Translations under genes and position numbers: made by a program
Notes under the pieces: generated by a model
Seen by the model: the letters and a program-made list of their open reading frames with translations, nothing else
The model's database searches: none
Told to the model about the DNA's origin: nothing
From: Roseomonas haemaphysalidis
GTDB lineage: Bacteria > Pseudomonadota > Alphaproteobacteria > Acetobacterales > Acetobacteraceae
Assembly (NCBI RefSeq): GCF_017355405.1
Contig: NZ_CP061177.1
Location: 2,974,501 to 3,038,500 of the forward strand
Reading direction: 5' to 3'
DNA length: 64,000 nucleotides
Shown here: piece by piece, positions 23,102 to 31,662 of the stretch
Numbering within the stretch: the first letter of the stretch is position 1
Layout of the letters: the number at the start of each line of letters is the position of its first letter

Positions 23102-23710
23102 TTGCCCACTGACCTGCCCAATCTGCTGACCATGTCGCGCATCGCGGCCATCCCGCTGCTGGTGCTGCTGGCGGCGCTGCGCACGCCGTGGGGGGATGCC
23201 GCGGCGTGCTTGGTGTTCTCGGTCGCCGCCATCACCGACTACTTCGACGGCAAGATCGCGCGCGAGCGCAAGCTGATCTCCGCCTTCGGCCGCATGCTGG
23301 ACCCGATCGCCGACAAGCTGCTGGTGGGCGCGGCGCTGATGCTGCTGGCGGGGCTGGGCCGGCTCACCGGCTGGGGGCTGCTGCCCGCCATCATCATCCT
23401 GCTGCGCGAGATCCTGGTGTCCGGCCTGCGGGAATTCCTGGCGGAGCTGCGCGTCGGCCTGCCGGTCACCAAGCTGGCCAAGTGGAAGACCGGCATGCAG
23501 ATGGGCGCGCTCGGCACCCTGCTGGCGGGCGACACGGCGGCGCGCGTGCTGGGCCTCGGCTTCCTGCCAGTGTCGCTGATCGGCGAGGCGATGCTGTGGG
23601 CGGCGGCGGTGCTGACGCTGGTGACCGGCTGGGACTACCTGCGCGCCGGGCTGCGGCACGCGGAGGCGCAGGATGCCAAGCTGGCGGCCAAGCAGCCCCG
23701 CCACCCTTGA
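23102..23710 (+). CDS. pgsA: CDP-diacylglycerol-glycerol-3-phosphate phosphatidyltransferase
   Basis: This 202-residue membrane enzyme makes phosphatidylglycerol phosphate, the committed step to phosphatidylglycerol and cardiolipin. The CDP-alcohol phosphotransferase signature is complete: D46-x2-D49-G-x2-A-R-x8-G63-x3-D67-x3-D71 (TDYFDGKIAR through LDPIADK). The start is TTG 23102 because the nearby ATG at 23083 is out of frame and stops after nine codons. It lies 23 bp after uvrC, an order common in alphaproteobacteria, with moaD and moaE further on. Confidence 0.92.
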   Translation: MPTDLPNLLTMSRIAAIPLLVLLAALRTPWGDAAACLVFSVAAITDYFDGKIARERKLISAFGRMLDPIADKLLVGAALMLLAGLGRLTGWGLLPAIIILLREILVSGLREFLAELRVGLPVTKLAKWKTGMQMGALGTLLAGDTAARVLGLGFLPVSLIGEAMLWAAAVLTLVTGWDYLRAGLRHAEAQDAKLAAKQPRHP

Positions 23711-23772
23711 GCATTGCCTCCCCCGGGCGCATCTTCCGCGCCATGAGTACTGGCAGACATCAGGAGCGGATC

Positions 23773-24336
23773 ATGCGGCAGCCACGGATGGCGACCCGAG
23801 CAATGGCCTTGGGCGGCCTGGCCCTGTTGGCGGCCTGCGGTAGCACGCCGATCCAGCCGCCGGTGGACAGCCTGACCGTCGCCCGCGTGATGGGCCGCGA
23901 CGTGGAGGTGCCGCCGCTGCTGCCGGAATCCGGCAACAGCGTCTGGCCCAGCGAGGACGCGCCGCGCGGCACCATCGGCAACCCCGACGCCCGCGTGCGC
24001 CCCGGCGAGCCGCCGACCACGCGCAACCAGGAGCGGCGCGGCAGCTCCAGCCCGCCGCCGATGAACGACGTTTATTCCGGCCCGCCGCCCGGCTTCCAGG
24101 CCCCCAACCTGCGGCCGCTGAACCCGGCCCCCGCCCCGCTGGCCCCGCCGCCGCCCCGCGCCGACGGGCGGGTGATCCCGACGCCGAACGGCCCCGTGGT
24201 GACCAGCACGGGCGGCCCCGGCTACGCCACCTACACGACGCCCGAAGGCGCCACCGGCATCGCCATCCCGCAGGGTGGCACCACCACGCTGCTGGACGGG
24301 CGCGGCGGCGTGCGCCAGGTGCCGACGCCGCGCTGA
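23773..24336 (+). CDS. Proline-rich lipoprotein of unknown function
   Basis: This 187-residue protein begins with a lipoprotein signal: MRQPRMATRAMALGGLALLA then the lipobox LLAAC, with Cys22 as the acylation site. The rest is low-complexity and rich in proline and glycine (SSPPPMNDVYSGPPPGF, APAPLAPPPPRA), without a domain I recognise. The start is ATG 23773 with CAGGAG at ideal spacing; an in-frame ATG 30 bp upstream is possible. Its last base is the first base of the moaD start (TGATG), so it is in the uvrC-pgsA-moaDE unit. An envelope or periplasm-spanning role is only a guess. Confidence 0.72.
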   Translation: MRQPRMATRAMALGGLALLAACGSTPIQPPVDSLTVARVMGRDVEVPPLLPESGNSVWPSEDAPRGTIGNPDARVRPGEPPTTRNQERRGSSSPPPMNDVYSGPPPGFQAPNLRPLNPAPAPLAPPPPRADGRVIPTPNGPVVTSTGGPGYATYTTPEGATGIAIPQGGTTTLLDGRGGVRQVPTPR

Positions 24337-24587
24337 TGCAGGTCCTGTACTTCGCCTGGGTACGCCAGCGGATTGGCCTGGGGGCCGAGCGGGTGGACCC
24401 GCCGGCCGAGGTAGCGGACGTGGCCGGGTTGATGCGGTGGCTCGCCGGGCGCTCGCCCGGCCATGCCAGCGCCTTTGCCGAGGCGGGGCAGATCCGCTGC
24501 GCGGTGAACCAGGCCTTTTGCGGGCCGGAGCACCCGGTGCGGGCCGGCGACGAGGTGGCCTTCTTTCCCCCCGTCACGGGCGGCTGA
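24336..24587 (+). CDS. moaD: Molybdopterin synthase sulfur carrier subunit
   Basis: This 83-residue beta-grasp protein donates sulfur for the dithiolene of molybdopterin. It ends with the obligatory Gly-Gly (FFPPVTGG), where the terminal glycine becomes a thiocarboxylate. The start MQVLYFAWVRQRIGL and the middle CAVNQAF follow the family. ATG 24336 overlaps the lipoprotein stop by one base and moaE begins 4 bp after its stop, so MoaD and MoaE are made together. Confidence 0.92.
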   Translation: MQVLYFAWVRQRIGLGAERVDPPAEVADVAGLMRWLAGRSPGHASAFAEAGQIRCAVNQAFCGPEHPVRAGDEVAFFPPVTGG

Positions 24588-24591
24588 GCCG

Positions 24592-25038
24592 GTGGCCCTG
24601 ATCCGCGTGCAGGAAGCACCCTTCGACCTCGCGGCCGAAAGCGCGGCGCTGACGGCGGGGCGCGACGATGTCGGCGGGCTGGCCAGCTTCGTGGGGCTGT
24701 GCCGTGCCGACGACGGGCTGGCGGCGCTGGTGCTGGAACACTACCCCGGCATGACGGAGCGCGCCCTGGCGGAGATCGCGGCGCAGGCGGAGGCCCGCTG
24801 GCCGCTCACCGGCTGCACCGTGATCCACCGGCACGGGCGCATCCTGCCGGGCCAGCCGATCGTGCTGGTGCTGACCGCCAGCCGCCACCGCACGGCGGCG
24901 CTGGAAGCCTGCGCCTTTCTGATCGACTGGTTGAAGACCGGCGCGCCCTTCTGGAAGCACGAGGAGTTCGCTGACGGCACCACCCGCTGGGTGGCGGCCA
25001 GGAGCAGCGACGACGCGGCGGCGGCCAAGTGGGGGTGA
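24592..25038 (+). CDS. moaE: Molybdopterin synthase catalytic subunit
   Basis: This 148-residue subunit converts cyclic pyranopterin monophosphate to molybdopterin using the MoaD thiocarboxylate. LASFVGLCRAD, LVLEHYPGMTE, VIHRHGRILPGQPIVLV and the C-terminal FWKHEEFADGTTRWV, which carries active-site lysine, are all canonical. It starts with GTG 24592, 4 bp after moaD. It ends the + strand run; the next genes are on the minus strand. Confidence 0.94.
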   Translation: MALIRVQEAPFDLAAESAALTAGRDDVGGLASFVGLCRADDGLAALVLEHYPGMTERALAEIAAQAEARWPLTGCTVIHRHGRILPGQPIVLVLTASRHRTAALEACAFLIDWLKTGAPFWKHEEFADGTTRWVAARSSDDAAAAKWG

Positions 25039-25059
25039 AGGCCTGCCGCCAGGCGCGGT

Positions 25060-25983
25060 TCAGGCCGGCGCGGCCACCGGCAAACGCCGCGGGCGCATGA
25101 ACAGCCGGGTCACCTCCGGGTGGCTGGCTTCCACGGCCTGGGTCAGCTCCGCCGCCGCGCGCTCCACCGCATCGCCCGACAGGTCGTCGCGGAAGTCGAT
25201 GGTGATGGCCACCAGCACCTCGCGCGGGCCGAGCTGCATGCTCAGCACCTCGTCCACCGCCCGCACCCGCGGGTCGGCCCGCAGCAGGGCGCGCACGCCG
25301 TCCAGCGAGGCGCGGGACGCGGATTCGCCGGTCAGCAGGCTCAGCGTTTCGCGCCCCAGGAACACCGCCGTGGCCACCAGCAGCAGGCCGATGGCGAGGG
25401 AGGCGACGCCGTCCAGCGCCGGCAGGTTCAGCAGCTGCGACAGGGCCACGCCCGCGATCGCCACCACCAGCCCGGCGAGCGCCGCCGAATCCTCCAGCAG
25501 CACGGCGAAGACGCTGGGGTCCTTGCTGGCGCGGATCGCCTGCCAGAACGGCTCGTCGGCATGGGCGAGGTTGAATTCCTTGAGCGCCACGCTGAAGGAA
25601 TAGCCTTCAAACAGGATGGAGGTGCCGAGCACGGCGTAGTTCACCCAGGCATTCGCCACCGGCTCCGGCGCTAGAACCTTGTGGATGCCTTCGTAGATGG
25701 AAAAGGCACCACCCAGCGCGAAGATCATCAGCGCCACCACGAAGGACCAGAAATACAGCTCCATGCCGTGGCCGAAGGGGTGGGTGGCGTCCGGCGGCCG
25801 GGCGGCACGCTTCAGCCCCAGCAGCAGCAGGCCCTGGTTGCCCGTGTCCACCGCCGAATGGATCGCCTCGCTGAACATGGCGGAGGAGCCGGTATAGGCG
25901 GCCGCCAGCCCCTTGGTGACGGCGATGGCGAGGTTGCCCGCCAGTGCCGCATAGATGACCTTGCGCGATCCGCCGCTGCTCAT
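25060..25983 (-). CDS. Cation diffusion facilitator family transporter
   Basis: This 307-residue protein exports divalent metals such as zinc or cobalt in exchange for protons. The first helices carry AMFSEAIHSAVDTGNQ, where the H and D of HSAVD are metal ligands, and the next loop has HPFGHGMELYFWSFVV. About six membrane segments lie in residues 10-215. The C-terminal cytoplasmic domain (residues 220-300, DPRVRAVDEVLSMQLGP) is the usual dimerising metal-sensing fold. It is 58 bp downstream of the CorA gene on the same strand and may share its transcript. Metal specificity is not determined. Confidence 0.88.
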   Translation of the reverse strand: MSSGGSRKVIYAALAGNLAIAVTKGLAAAYTGSSAMFSEAIHSAVDTGNQGLLLLGLKRAARPPDATHPFGHGMELYFWSFVVALMIFALGGAFSIYEGIHKVLAPEPVANAWVNYAVLGTSILFEGYSFSVALKEFNLAHADEPFWQAIRASKDPSVFAVLLEDSAALAGLVVAIAGVALSQLLNLPALDGVASLAIGLLLVATAVFLGRETLSLLTGESASRASLDGVRALLRADPRVRAVDEVLSMQLGPREVLVAITIDFRDDLSGDAVERAAAELTQAVEASHPEVTRLFMRPRRLPVAAPA

Positions 25984-26041
25984 GCCGAAAATCCCCCGAT
26001 GCTGCGGTGCAAAGCACGGGCGGTGCCATTGGGTTGCGCGG

Positions 26042-27010
26042 CTAAAGCCACCCCGCCTTGCGGAAGCGCCAGTACAACACGCCGCACACCAGCGCGATCA
26101 CGCCCAGCACCGTGGGGTAGCCGTACTGCCACTTCAGCTCGGGCATGTTCTCGAAGTTCATGCCGTACAGCCCGGCGATGGCCGTCGGCACAGCCAGGAT
26201 GGCGGCCCAGGAGGCCAGCTTCCGGGTGATGACGCTTTGCTGCTGCTGCTCGATCAGCAGCCCGGCCTCGAACACCGAGCGCAGTACCTCGCGCAGCCCG
26301 TCCGTCATCGCCTGCACGCGGCGCAGGTGGTCGTGCACGTCGCGGTAATACGGGCGCATGTCGTTGTCCACGCAGGGCAGGTCGAGGTTTTCCAGTTGTC
26401 CCACCACCTCTTCCATCGGGCCGAGGGTGCGGGAAAAGCGCATCAGGTCGCGCCGGTGGCGGAAGATGCGGTGCACCTCGTCCTTGCTCAACGGGCAGTC
26501 GATGGAGCGCGCTTCCAGCTCCAGCACCTCCTCCTCAATGCCATCGATCACCGGCTCGTAGCCCTTGACGATGAAGTCGAGCAGCCCGTGCAGCACGAAG
26601 TCGGTGCCGTGCTTCAGCCGCGCCGGCGCCGCCTCCAGCTGCTGGCGCAACTTGGTGTGGGCGCGCGCCGAGCCGTGGCGGACGGTGATGATGAAGTTGG
26701 GACCGACAAAGATGCTGGTCTCGCCATACACGATCGCGCCGTTCTCCAGCCGTGCCGTGCGGGCGACGACGAAGAGCTGGTCGCCGTAGCTTTCCAGCTT
26801 GGGCAGCTGGTGCGCCGTCAGCGCATCCTCCACCGCCAGCGGGTGCAGGTGGAAGCGCTGCGCCAGATCGCGCAGCTCATGTTCCTCCGGCTCGAACAGG
26901 CCGATCCAGACAAACTCGTTGCGCTTCAGTTCCCACAGGGATTCCGGCGGCACCAGCGCGCCGCCCACCCGGGCACCGTCGCGATAGGTCGAGGCAGCGA
27001 CGATGCTCAT
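26042..27010 (-). CDS. corA: CorA family magnesium/cobalt transporter
   Basis: This 322-residue protein forms a pentameric channel for magnesium. The soluble N-terminal domain fills residues 1-255, and two C-terminal helices frame the selectivity motif GMN in LYGMNFENMPEL. The end YWRFRKAGWL is typical of this group. It lies 13 bp downstream of gltX but has its own start ATG 27010. Two metal transporters in a row (with the CDF gene) suggest a small metal-homeostasis unit. Confidence 0.92.
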   Translation of the reverse strand: MSIVAASTYRDGARVGGALVPPESLWELKRNEFVWIGLFEPEEHELRDLAQRFHLHPLAVEDALTAHQLPKLESYGDQLFVVARTARLENGAIVYGETSIFVGPNFIITVRHGSARAHTKLRQQLEAAPARLKHGTDFVLHGLLDFIVKGYEPVIDGIEEEVLELEARSIDCPLSKDEVHRIFRHRRDLMRFSRTLGPMEEVVGQLENLDLPCVDNDMRPYYRDVHDHLRRVQAMTDGLREVLRSVFEAGLLIEQQQQSVITRKLASWAAILAVPTAIAGLYGMNFENMPELKWQYGYPTVLGVIALVCGVLYWRFRKAGWL

Positions 27011-27023
27011 GGCGGCGGGGTTC

Positions 27024-28355
27024 CTACCCGATGGCGGATCGCAGGCGCTGCGCAGCGCGGTCAGGGCCGATCAGGGGCAGAAAAGCCTTGAGCTCCGGCC
27101 CATGGTCCTCGCCCGTCAACGCACGCCGCAGCGGCAGGAACAACGCCTTTCCCTTGCGCCCGGATGCAGCGCCCAGCGCACGGGTCCAGCTTCCCCAGGT
27201 GGTGTCGTCCCAGGGGGCCGGCGGCAGGGTGTCCAGCGCCAGGCGCAGCAGCTCCGCCTCCTCCGGCTGGGCGGCGATGGCCGGGGTGCCGGCGGCGACC
27301 TCGTGCCAGTCCCGCGCCTCGGAGATCAGGTCGAGGTTGCCGCGCACCGCCAGCCAGAACCGCTCGTCGGCACCGTCCGGCAGGCGGTCGCGCACCGTGG
27401 CGAAATCCAGCCCGTGCAGATAGCGGCGGTTCAGCGCCAGCAGCTGCGTCGGGTCGAAGCGCGCCGAGGACCGCGACAGGTGCTCCAGCGAGAAGCCCGC
27501 CAGCAGCTCGCGCGGCATGCCCGGCACCGGGTCCTGCGAGGAGCCGAGGGCTGCGAGGTAGCCGCACAGCGCCGGCGCCTCCACCCCGTCCCGCCGCAGC
27601 TGGCGCAGGCCCATGGAGCCGATGCGCTTGGAAAGCTGGCTGCCGTCGGCATCCGTCAGCAGCGGCAGGTGCGCGAAGTCGATGCGCCCGGGGCGCATGC
27701 CCAGCGCCTCCATGATGTCGATCTGCACGCCGGTGTTGGTGACGTGGTCCTCGCCGCGGATCACGCCGGTCACGCCGGTTTCCAGGTCATCGACCACGGA
27801 GGTGAAGGTGTACAGGAACGACCCGTCCGCGCGGATCAGCACGGGGTCGGAGATCGGTGGCAGCTTGACCTGCCGGCGGCCGAGCACGCCGTCGTGCCAT
27901 TCCACCGTGCGTGGCGACAGCTTGAAGCGCCAGTAGGGCTGCTTGCCGTTGGCCAGCGCGCGCTCCAGCTGCTCGGCGGTCATCTTCAGCGCGGCGCGGT
28001 CGTAGACGGGCGGGCGGCCCTGCTTTTGCCGCTGCTCGCGCTTGAAGCGCAGCTCCTCCTCCGACTCCAGGCAGGGATAAAGGTGGCCGGACTTCTTCAG
28101 CCGCTCGGCGGCCGCCTCGTAGGCCGCGAGGCGGGAGGACTGCGCGAAGCTCTCGTCCCAGTCCAGGCCCAGCCAGCGCAGGTCCTCCTCGATCGCCGTG
28201 GCATATTCCGGCTTGGACCGCTCAGTGTCCGTGTCGTCGAAGCGCAGCACGAAGGTGCCGCCGGCGCGGCGGGCGACCAGCCAGTTGGCCAGGGCCACGC
28301 GGGCGTTGCCCACGTGCAAAAAGCCGGTCGGGCTGGGGGCGAAGCGCAGCTTCAT
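27024..28355 (-). CDS. gltX: Glutamate-tRNA ligase
   Basis: This 443-residue class I synthetase charges tRNA-Glu with glutamate. The HIGH motif reads HVGN at residues 14-17 (PSPTGFLHVGNARVALANWL), FRFDDTD follows as LRFDDTDTERS, and the KMSKS loop reads SQLSKRIG. The rest is an anticodon-binding helical domain. Alphaproteobacteria often carry two GluRS copies, one acting mainly on tRNA-Gln for the amidotransferase route; which this is cannot be told. It is the last gene of a five-gene minus-strand operon, overlapping the gene before it by 4 nt. Confidence 0.94.
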   Translation of the reverse strand: MKLRFAPSPTGFLHVGNARVALANWLVARRAGGTFVLRFDDTDTERSKPEYATAIEEDLRWLGLDWDESFAQSSRLAAYEAAAERLKKSGHLYPCLESEEELRFKREQRQKQGRPPVYDRAALKMTAEQLERALANGKQPYWRFKLSPRTVEWHDGVLGRRQVKLPPISDPVLIRADGSFLYTFTSVVDDLETGVTGVIRGEDHVTNTGVQIDIMEALGMRPGRIDFAHLPLLTDADGSQLSKRIGSMGLRQLRRDGVEAPALCGYLAALGSSQDPVPGMPRELLAGFSLEHLSRSSARFDPTQLLALNRRYLHGLDFATVRDRLPDGADERFWLAVRGNLDLISEARDWHEVAAGTPAIAAQPEEAELLRLALDTLPPAPWDDTTWGSWTRALGAASGRKGKALFLPLRRALTGEDHGPELKAFLPLIGPDRAAQRLRSAIG

Positions 28356-28744
28356 GCCTCGTCCTCCGCTTCCGCGTCGTCCACGTCGCGGCGCGGGTCC
28401 AGCACGCGCCAGTTGCGGTCCTCCGGGTCGCTCACCGGCTTGGCGGCGAAGTCGCGGATCTCGGCGCCGCTGCTCCAGGCCCCGCCGTCCTTGGTCACCA
28501 CCTCGGCGTCCTCACCGAAGGCGAACCAGGCGGCCAGCACGGCCTCGGCGTCCATGCCGCGCGTGCGGCAGCGCTCGATGCTGTCGCGCACGTAGCGGCG
28601 CGCGAAGGCATTGGCCTGCACCAGCGTGGGAAAGCCGCGGATGGTTTCCACTGGCTCGCTGCCATTGCCGCCCGACAGGTCGCGGATGCGCACCACGAAG
28701 CCGCCCTCGGGCGCGAAAAGGTTCTGGTCGAAAGTGGCGCTCAT
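28352..28744 (-). CDS. Hypothetical protein in the gltX operon
   Basis: This 130-residue soluble protein has no family I recognise. It has a mixed charged sequence with the segment FPTLVQANAFARRYVRDSIERCRTRGMDAEAVLAAWFAFGEDAEV and a strongly acidic tail (DVDDAEAEDEA). It contains one cysteine and no signal peptide or membrane segment. It overlaps the NadE-like gene upstream and gltX downstream by 4 nt each, so it is clearly part of the same operon and translationally coupled. Codon use looks like its neighbours. Confidence 0.7.
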   Translation of the reverse strand: MSATFDQNLFAPEGGFVVRIRDLSGGNGSEPVETIRGFPTLVQANAFARRYVRDSIERCRTRGMDAEAVLAAWFAFGEDAEVVTKDGGAWSSGAEIRDFAAKPVSDPEDRNWRVLDPRRDVDDAEAEDEA

Positions 28745-30036
28745 GGGGTGCAGTCAGTGAATCCGTGGTGTTGTGGAAAGCGACGTTCGGGCCGGCGGCC
28801 GAGCAGCAGGCCCGGGGCGGCGTGCAGCGGGTTGTACCCGCCAGCCTGCACCCGGCGCCAGATATCCGCCACCTCGGCCGCCGGAAAGCCCTGGGCGACC
28901 AGGGCGGCGGGGGGCTCGGCGCGCTCCACCAATCCCTGCAAGATGGGTTCGGCCGGATGCGGCGGGACGGGGCCGATGGCCTGGTCGGGCCAGCGGCCGT
29001 CATGCCATTCCGCCAGTGCCGCAAGTTGCGAGGGATACAGCCCCAGCAGCGGCGCGAACCCCGCCCCGCGGCCACCCAGCAGCCAGGTGGCGCGGTTCAG
29101 CGGCGACAGCAGCGCTGCCCCGGGCCCGGGGGACGGCAGCAGCGCATCGCCCAGCGCGGCGCGCGCGCAGGCGGCCAGCAACCGCTCGCCAGGTGCCGCC
29201 GCCAGCACGGCGCCGTCGAAGCCGCCCTTGCGCACATGGTCGGCGATGCCGCGGCACAGCGCCTGCCACAGAAGCGCCGGTTCCGGCACGGCAGCCGGCA
29301 AGGGCTGGGGCGTGCAGTGCCAGGCCTCGTTCCAGTCCACCACCGCCTGCCCGGCCGCGAAGGGCGGCAGCGACAGGGCCAGCGTCCGGTCGGCGTTCAA
29401 CGCGAAGGCCCCGCCCGCGAACACATCCGCCCCCTGCCCGCCCAGCAGCCCCACCCAGGCCAGCGGCAGGCCGGTTTCCACCACCCGGGCCACCGCGTGG
29501 TCCTGCGCCCGCGCGGCGCTGCCGGGGGCGAAGGGCATGGCGGACGCGCAGAGCAGCAGCTCGGCACCTGTTTCGGCCAGCGTTTCAGCGACGGACGGAT
29601 CTTCCAGGTCTTCGCCCGCCAGCAGGCCCAGCCGCGCACCGCGAAAGGCCACCGGCCCCGGCGCCGGCCCGGCATCGAAGGGCGGGGGCCCAGCGGCATG
29701 CCGGGCGCGGCGGGCCACCAACCGGCCGCCGTCCAGCAGCACCAGGGAGTCATGCACCCGCCCGTCCCGCCGCCACGGTGCGCCCAGCAGGATCGCCGGG
29801 CCGCCATCGGCGGTTTCGCCGGCCAGTTGGTCCAGCGCCGCGTCGCAGGCATCCAGAAAGGCCGCGTCGCGGCCCAGGTCCAGCAGGGCGGCGCCGGTCA
29901 GGCTGGCCTGCGGCGTGCTCAACAACGCGGCACCGGCCGCCGCCGCCGCGGCGCGCGCGCCACGCAGCCGCCCCAGGTTGCCTGGCAGGTTGCCGAGCCA
30001 GGGCGCCAGCGGCGCGAGGGCGAGCCGCAGCGTCAT
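28741..30036 (-). CDS. NadE-like pseudoenzyme (degenerate glutamine-dependent NAD synthetase)
   Basis: This 431-residue protein follows the layout of glutamine-dependent NAD synthetase but is about 120 residues shorter. Its N-terminal nitrilase-like part (MTLRLALAPLAPWLGN onward) appears to have lost the whole Glu-Lys-Cys triad: the usual PELSLTG reads PQASLTG, KRHLPN reads ARHAAG, and ICED reads AGED. The synthetase half keeps GIADHVRKGGFDGAVL, but the ATP-binding SGGIDS reads AAPGER, and about 100 residues after it are missing before LYPSQLAALAEW. The frame is intact and sits in the gltX operon with 4-nt overlaps. A non-catalytic role is inferred; the homology is by eye. Confidence 0.65.
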   Translation of the reverse strand: MTLRLALAPLAPWLGNLPGNLGRLRGARAAAAAAGAALLSTPQASLTGAALLDLGRDAAFLDACDAALDQLAGETADGGPAILLGAPWRRDGRVHDSLVLLDGGRLVARRARHAAGPPPFDAGPAPGPVAFRGARLGLLAGEDLEDPSVAETLAETGAELLLCASAMPFAPGSAARAQDHAVARVVETGLPLAWVGLLGGQGADVFAGGAFALNADRTLALSLPPFAAGQAVVDWNEAWHCTPQPLPAAVPEPALLWQALCRGIADHVRKGGFDGAVLAAAPGERLLAACARAALGDALLPSPGPGAALLSPLNRATWLLGGRGAGFAPLLGLYPSQLAALAEWHDGRWPDQAIGPVPPHPAEPILQGLVERAEPPAALVAQGFPAAEVADIWRRVQAGGYNPLHAAPGLLLGRRPERRFPQHHGFTDCTP

Positions 30037-30557
30037 CCCCAAGGCGACCGGAACGTTGGGGGGGACGGCGGCGGCGGGGGTGGCGGCGCGATGGCGGGCA
30101 CGCTGCGGGCCGGCACCGGCGGCATGGCCGGCTGGCCGCGCCCGGGGCCGTAGCGGTTGCCGCCGTCCTCGCCCCGCAAGAAGCCCAGTGCCAGCAGCCC
30201 CGCGCCCCAGCCCAGCACCGGCACCAGCAGGACGCAGTTCCACCAGCCGCTTTGCCCCAGGTCGTGCCAGCGCTTGGCGGCACCCACCAGCCCCAGCACC
30301 TGCACCAGCAACCATCCCGCCAAGGCCATAAAGAAGCGTGGCAGCGCGGGCGGCGGCATGTCCAGCATCAGCTCGTGCAGCATGGCCAGCGCGTCCGGCT
30401 GGTCTTCCAGCAACACCAGCAGCACCACGGCGCCCATGCGCCAGATTTCCTGCGACAGCACCACCAGCACGGGCAGGCTCAGCACGCTCAGCGGCAGCAC
30501 GTAGCCCAGCCAGAACTCGCCCCGACCGATGCGGCCGCGCGGGCTGAACCAGGTCAC
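30033..30557 (-). CDS. DUF805 family membrane protein
   Basis: This 174-residue protein shows the DUF805 pattern: the N-terminal GRIGRGEFWLGYVLPL and the later KRWHDLGQSGWWNCVLLVPV, ending GNRYGPGRG. Three to four membrane segments are visible in residues 20-140, followed by a proline-rich tail (IAPPPPPPPSPPTFRS). The start is GTG 30557, overlapping the EamA stop (GTGA), and its stop overlaps the NadE-like start (ATGA). The biochemical role of DUF805 is unknown. Confidence 0.83.
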   Translation of the reverse strand: MTWFSPRGRIGRGEFWLGYVLPLSVLSLPVLVVLSQEIWRMGAVVLLVLLEDQPDALAMLHELMLDMPPPALPRFFMALAGWLLVQVLGLVGAAKRWHDLGQSGWWNCVLLVPVLGWGAGLLALGFLRGEDGGNRYGPGRGQPAMPPVPARSVPAIAPPPPPPPSPPTFRSPWG

Positions 30558-31465
30558 GCCCGCTTTCCCATCACCCCCAGCACCATGCCGAGGGACACCA
30601 GCACCACGCCCATCAGACCGGCCGTGCCCAGCGGCTCCGCCATCAGCGGCCAGGCCAGCAGCGCGGCCAGCGCGGGCGTCAGCGCCGTGACGGTGGTGGT
30701 GCGGGCGGAGCCTATGGCGTTCACCGCGCGGGTGAACAGAAAGCCCGCCACTACCACGGCCAGCACGCCGTGATAGGCCATCTGGAAGGCGATGGCGCCG
30801 GCCGGGGCCTCGTGCAGGCGGCTGGGCAGGAACAGCAGCCAGACCGGCAGGTAGATCACCGCCGGATACAGGGCCAGCGCCGTGGTGGCGGTGATGGCCG
30901 GCACCCGCCAATGGCGGATCAGCAGCGTGAAGCCCGCCCAGGACAGGCAGCCCACCAGAAAGATCAGGTCGCCCCGCCAGGCGCCGGGATAGCTGCCAAA
31001 GGTATCGGCCGCCAGCAGCCCGATGCCGGCGCCCACCACGGCCAGGGACAGCAGCTTCCGCCCTGTCCAGCGTTCGCCCATGAACAGGGTGGCGAGGCCG
31101 GCGGTGACGAAGGGCAGCAGCCCCGTCATCATCACCGCGCCATGCGCCACGGGCGCGAAGCCGAAGCCGATGTAGGAGGCCAGCGGAAAGCCGAAGGCGG
31201 CGCCCGCCATCAGCCCCAGCGCCTTGCCGGCGCCCAGGCGCGGCCAGCCGAAGCGCGCCGCCAGCGCCAGCCCGCACAGAAAGCCGCCGGTGTAGCGCAG
31301 CGCCGCCACGTCCCACGGCGTGAAGGGCTGCTGCGCCGACAGCCGCGCCGCGAGCAGAAAGCCGCACCACACCAGCGTGACGCCAAAGGCGCAGGCAAAG
31401 CCCACGGCCCGCTCCCGCGCGGGAGCGGGGCTGGGGGCGAGGACAGCGGGCGCGGCTTGGGACAT
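30554..31465 (-). CDS. EamA/DMT superfamily transporter
   Basis: This 303-residue inner-membrane protein has about ten hydrophobic helices arranged as two repeats of five, the usual drug/metabolite transporter form. FTPWDVAALRYTGGFLCGLAL in the first repeat and ARTTTVTALTPALAALLAWPLMAEPLG in the second are typical EamA signatures. ATG 31465 (MSQAAPAVLAP) is used because the upstream open frame has no transporter features. It leads the five-gene operon ending with gltX and is divergent from the YbjN-like gene. The exported metabolite is unknown. Confidence 0.85.
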   Translation of the reverse strand: MSQAAPAVLAPSPAPARERAVGFACAFGVTLVWCGFLLAARLSAQQPFTPWDVAALRYTGGFLCGLALAARFGWPRLGAGKALGLMAGAAFGFPLASYIGFGFAPVAHGAVMMTGLLPFVTAGLATLFMGERWTGRKLLSLAVVGAGIGLLAADTFGSYPGAWRGDLIFLVGCLSWAGFTLLIRHWRVPAITATTALALYPAVIYLPVWLLFLPSRLHEAPAGAIAFQMAYHGVLAVVVAGFLFTRAVNAIGSARTTTVTALTPALAALLAWPLMAEPLGTAGLMGVVLVSLGMVLGVMGKRA

Positions 31466-31578
31466 GGCCGCCACAGTATCCGCCGCCCCGCGGCTTGCCC
31501 AGGCGGGCGGCGGCGTGAAAATGCGGCCGGCGGCGGCGGACTCGGGCGATGCCCCCTTGCGGCGGTATTTCGCGCTGC

Positions 31579-31590
31579 GATATCGATATC
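31579..31590. promoter_or_regulatory. Palindrome GATATCGATATC in a divergent promoter region
   Basis: This perfect 12-bp palindrome lies in the 197-bp gap between the divergent EamA operon and the YbjN-like gene. It is one of few AT-containing spots in the gap and could be an operator or overlap a promoter of either gene. No matching regulator is adjacent. Confidence 0.3.
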
Positions 31591-31662
31591 TTGGTGGTGG
31601 AGCCTTCCGCTGACCCAAGCATAGGTGTCCCGCACCGCTCCAACCAGGAAGGAGGTGCCACG

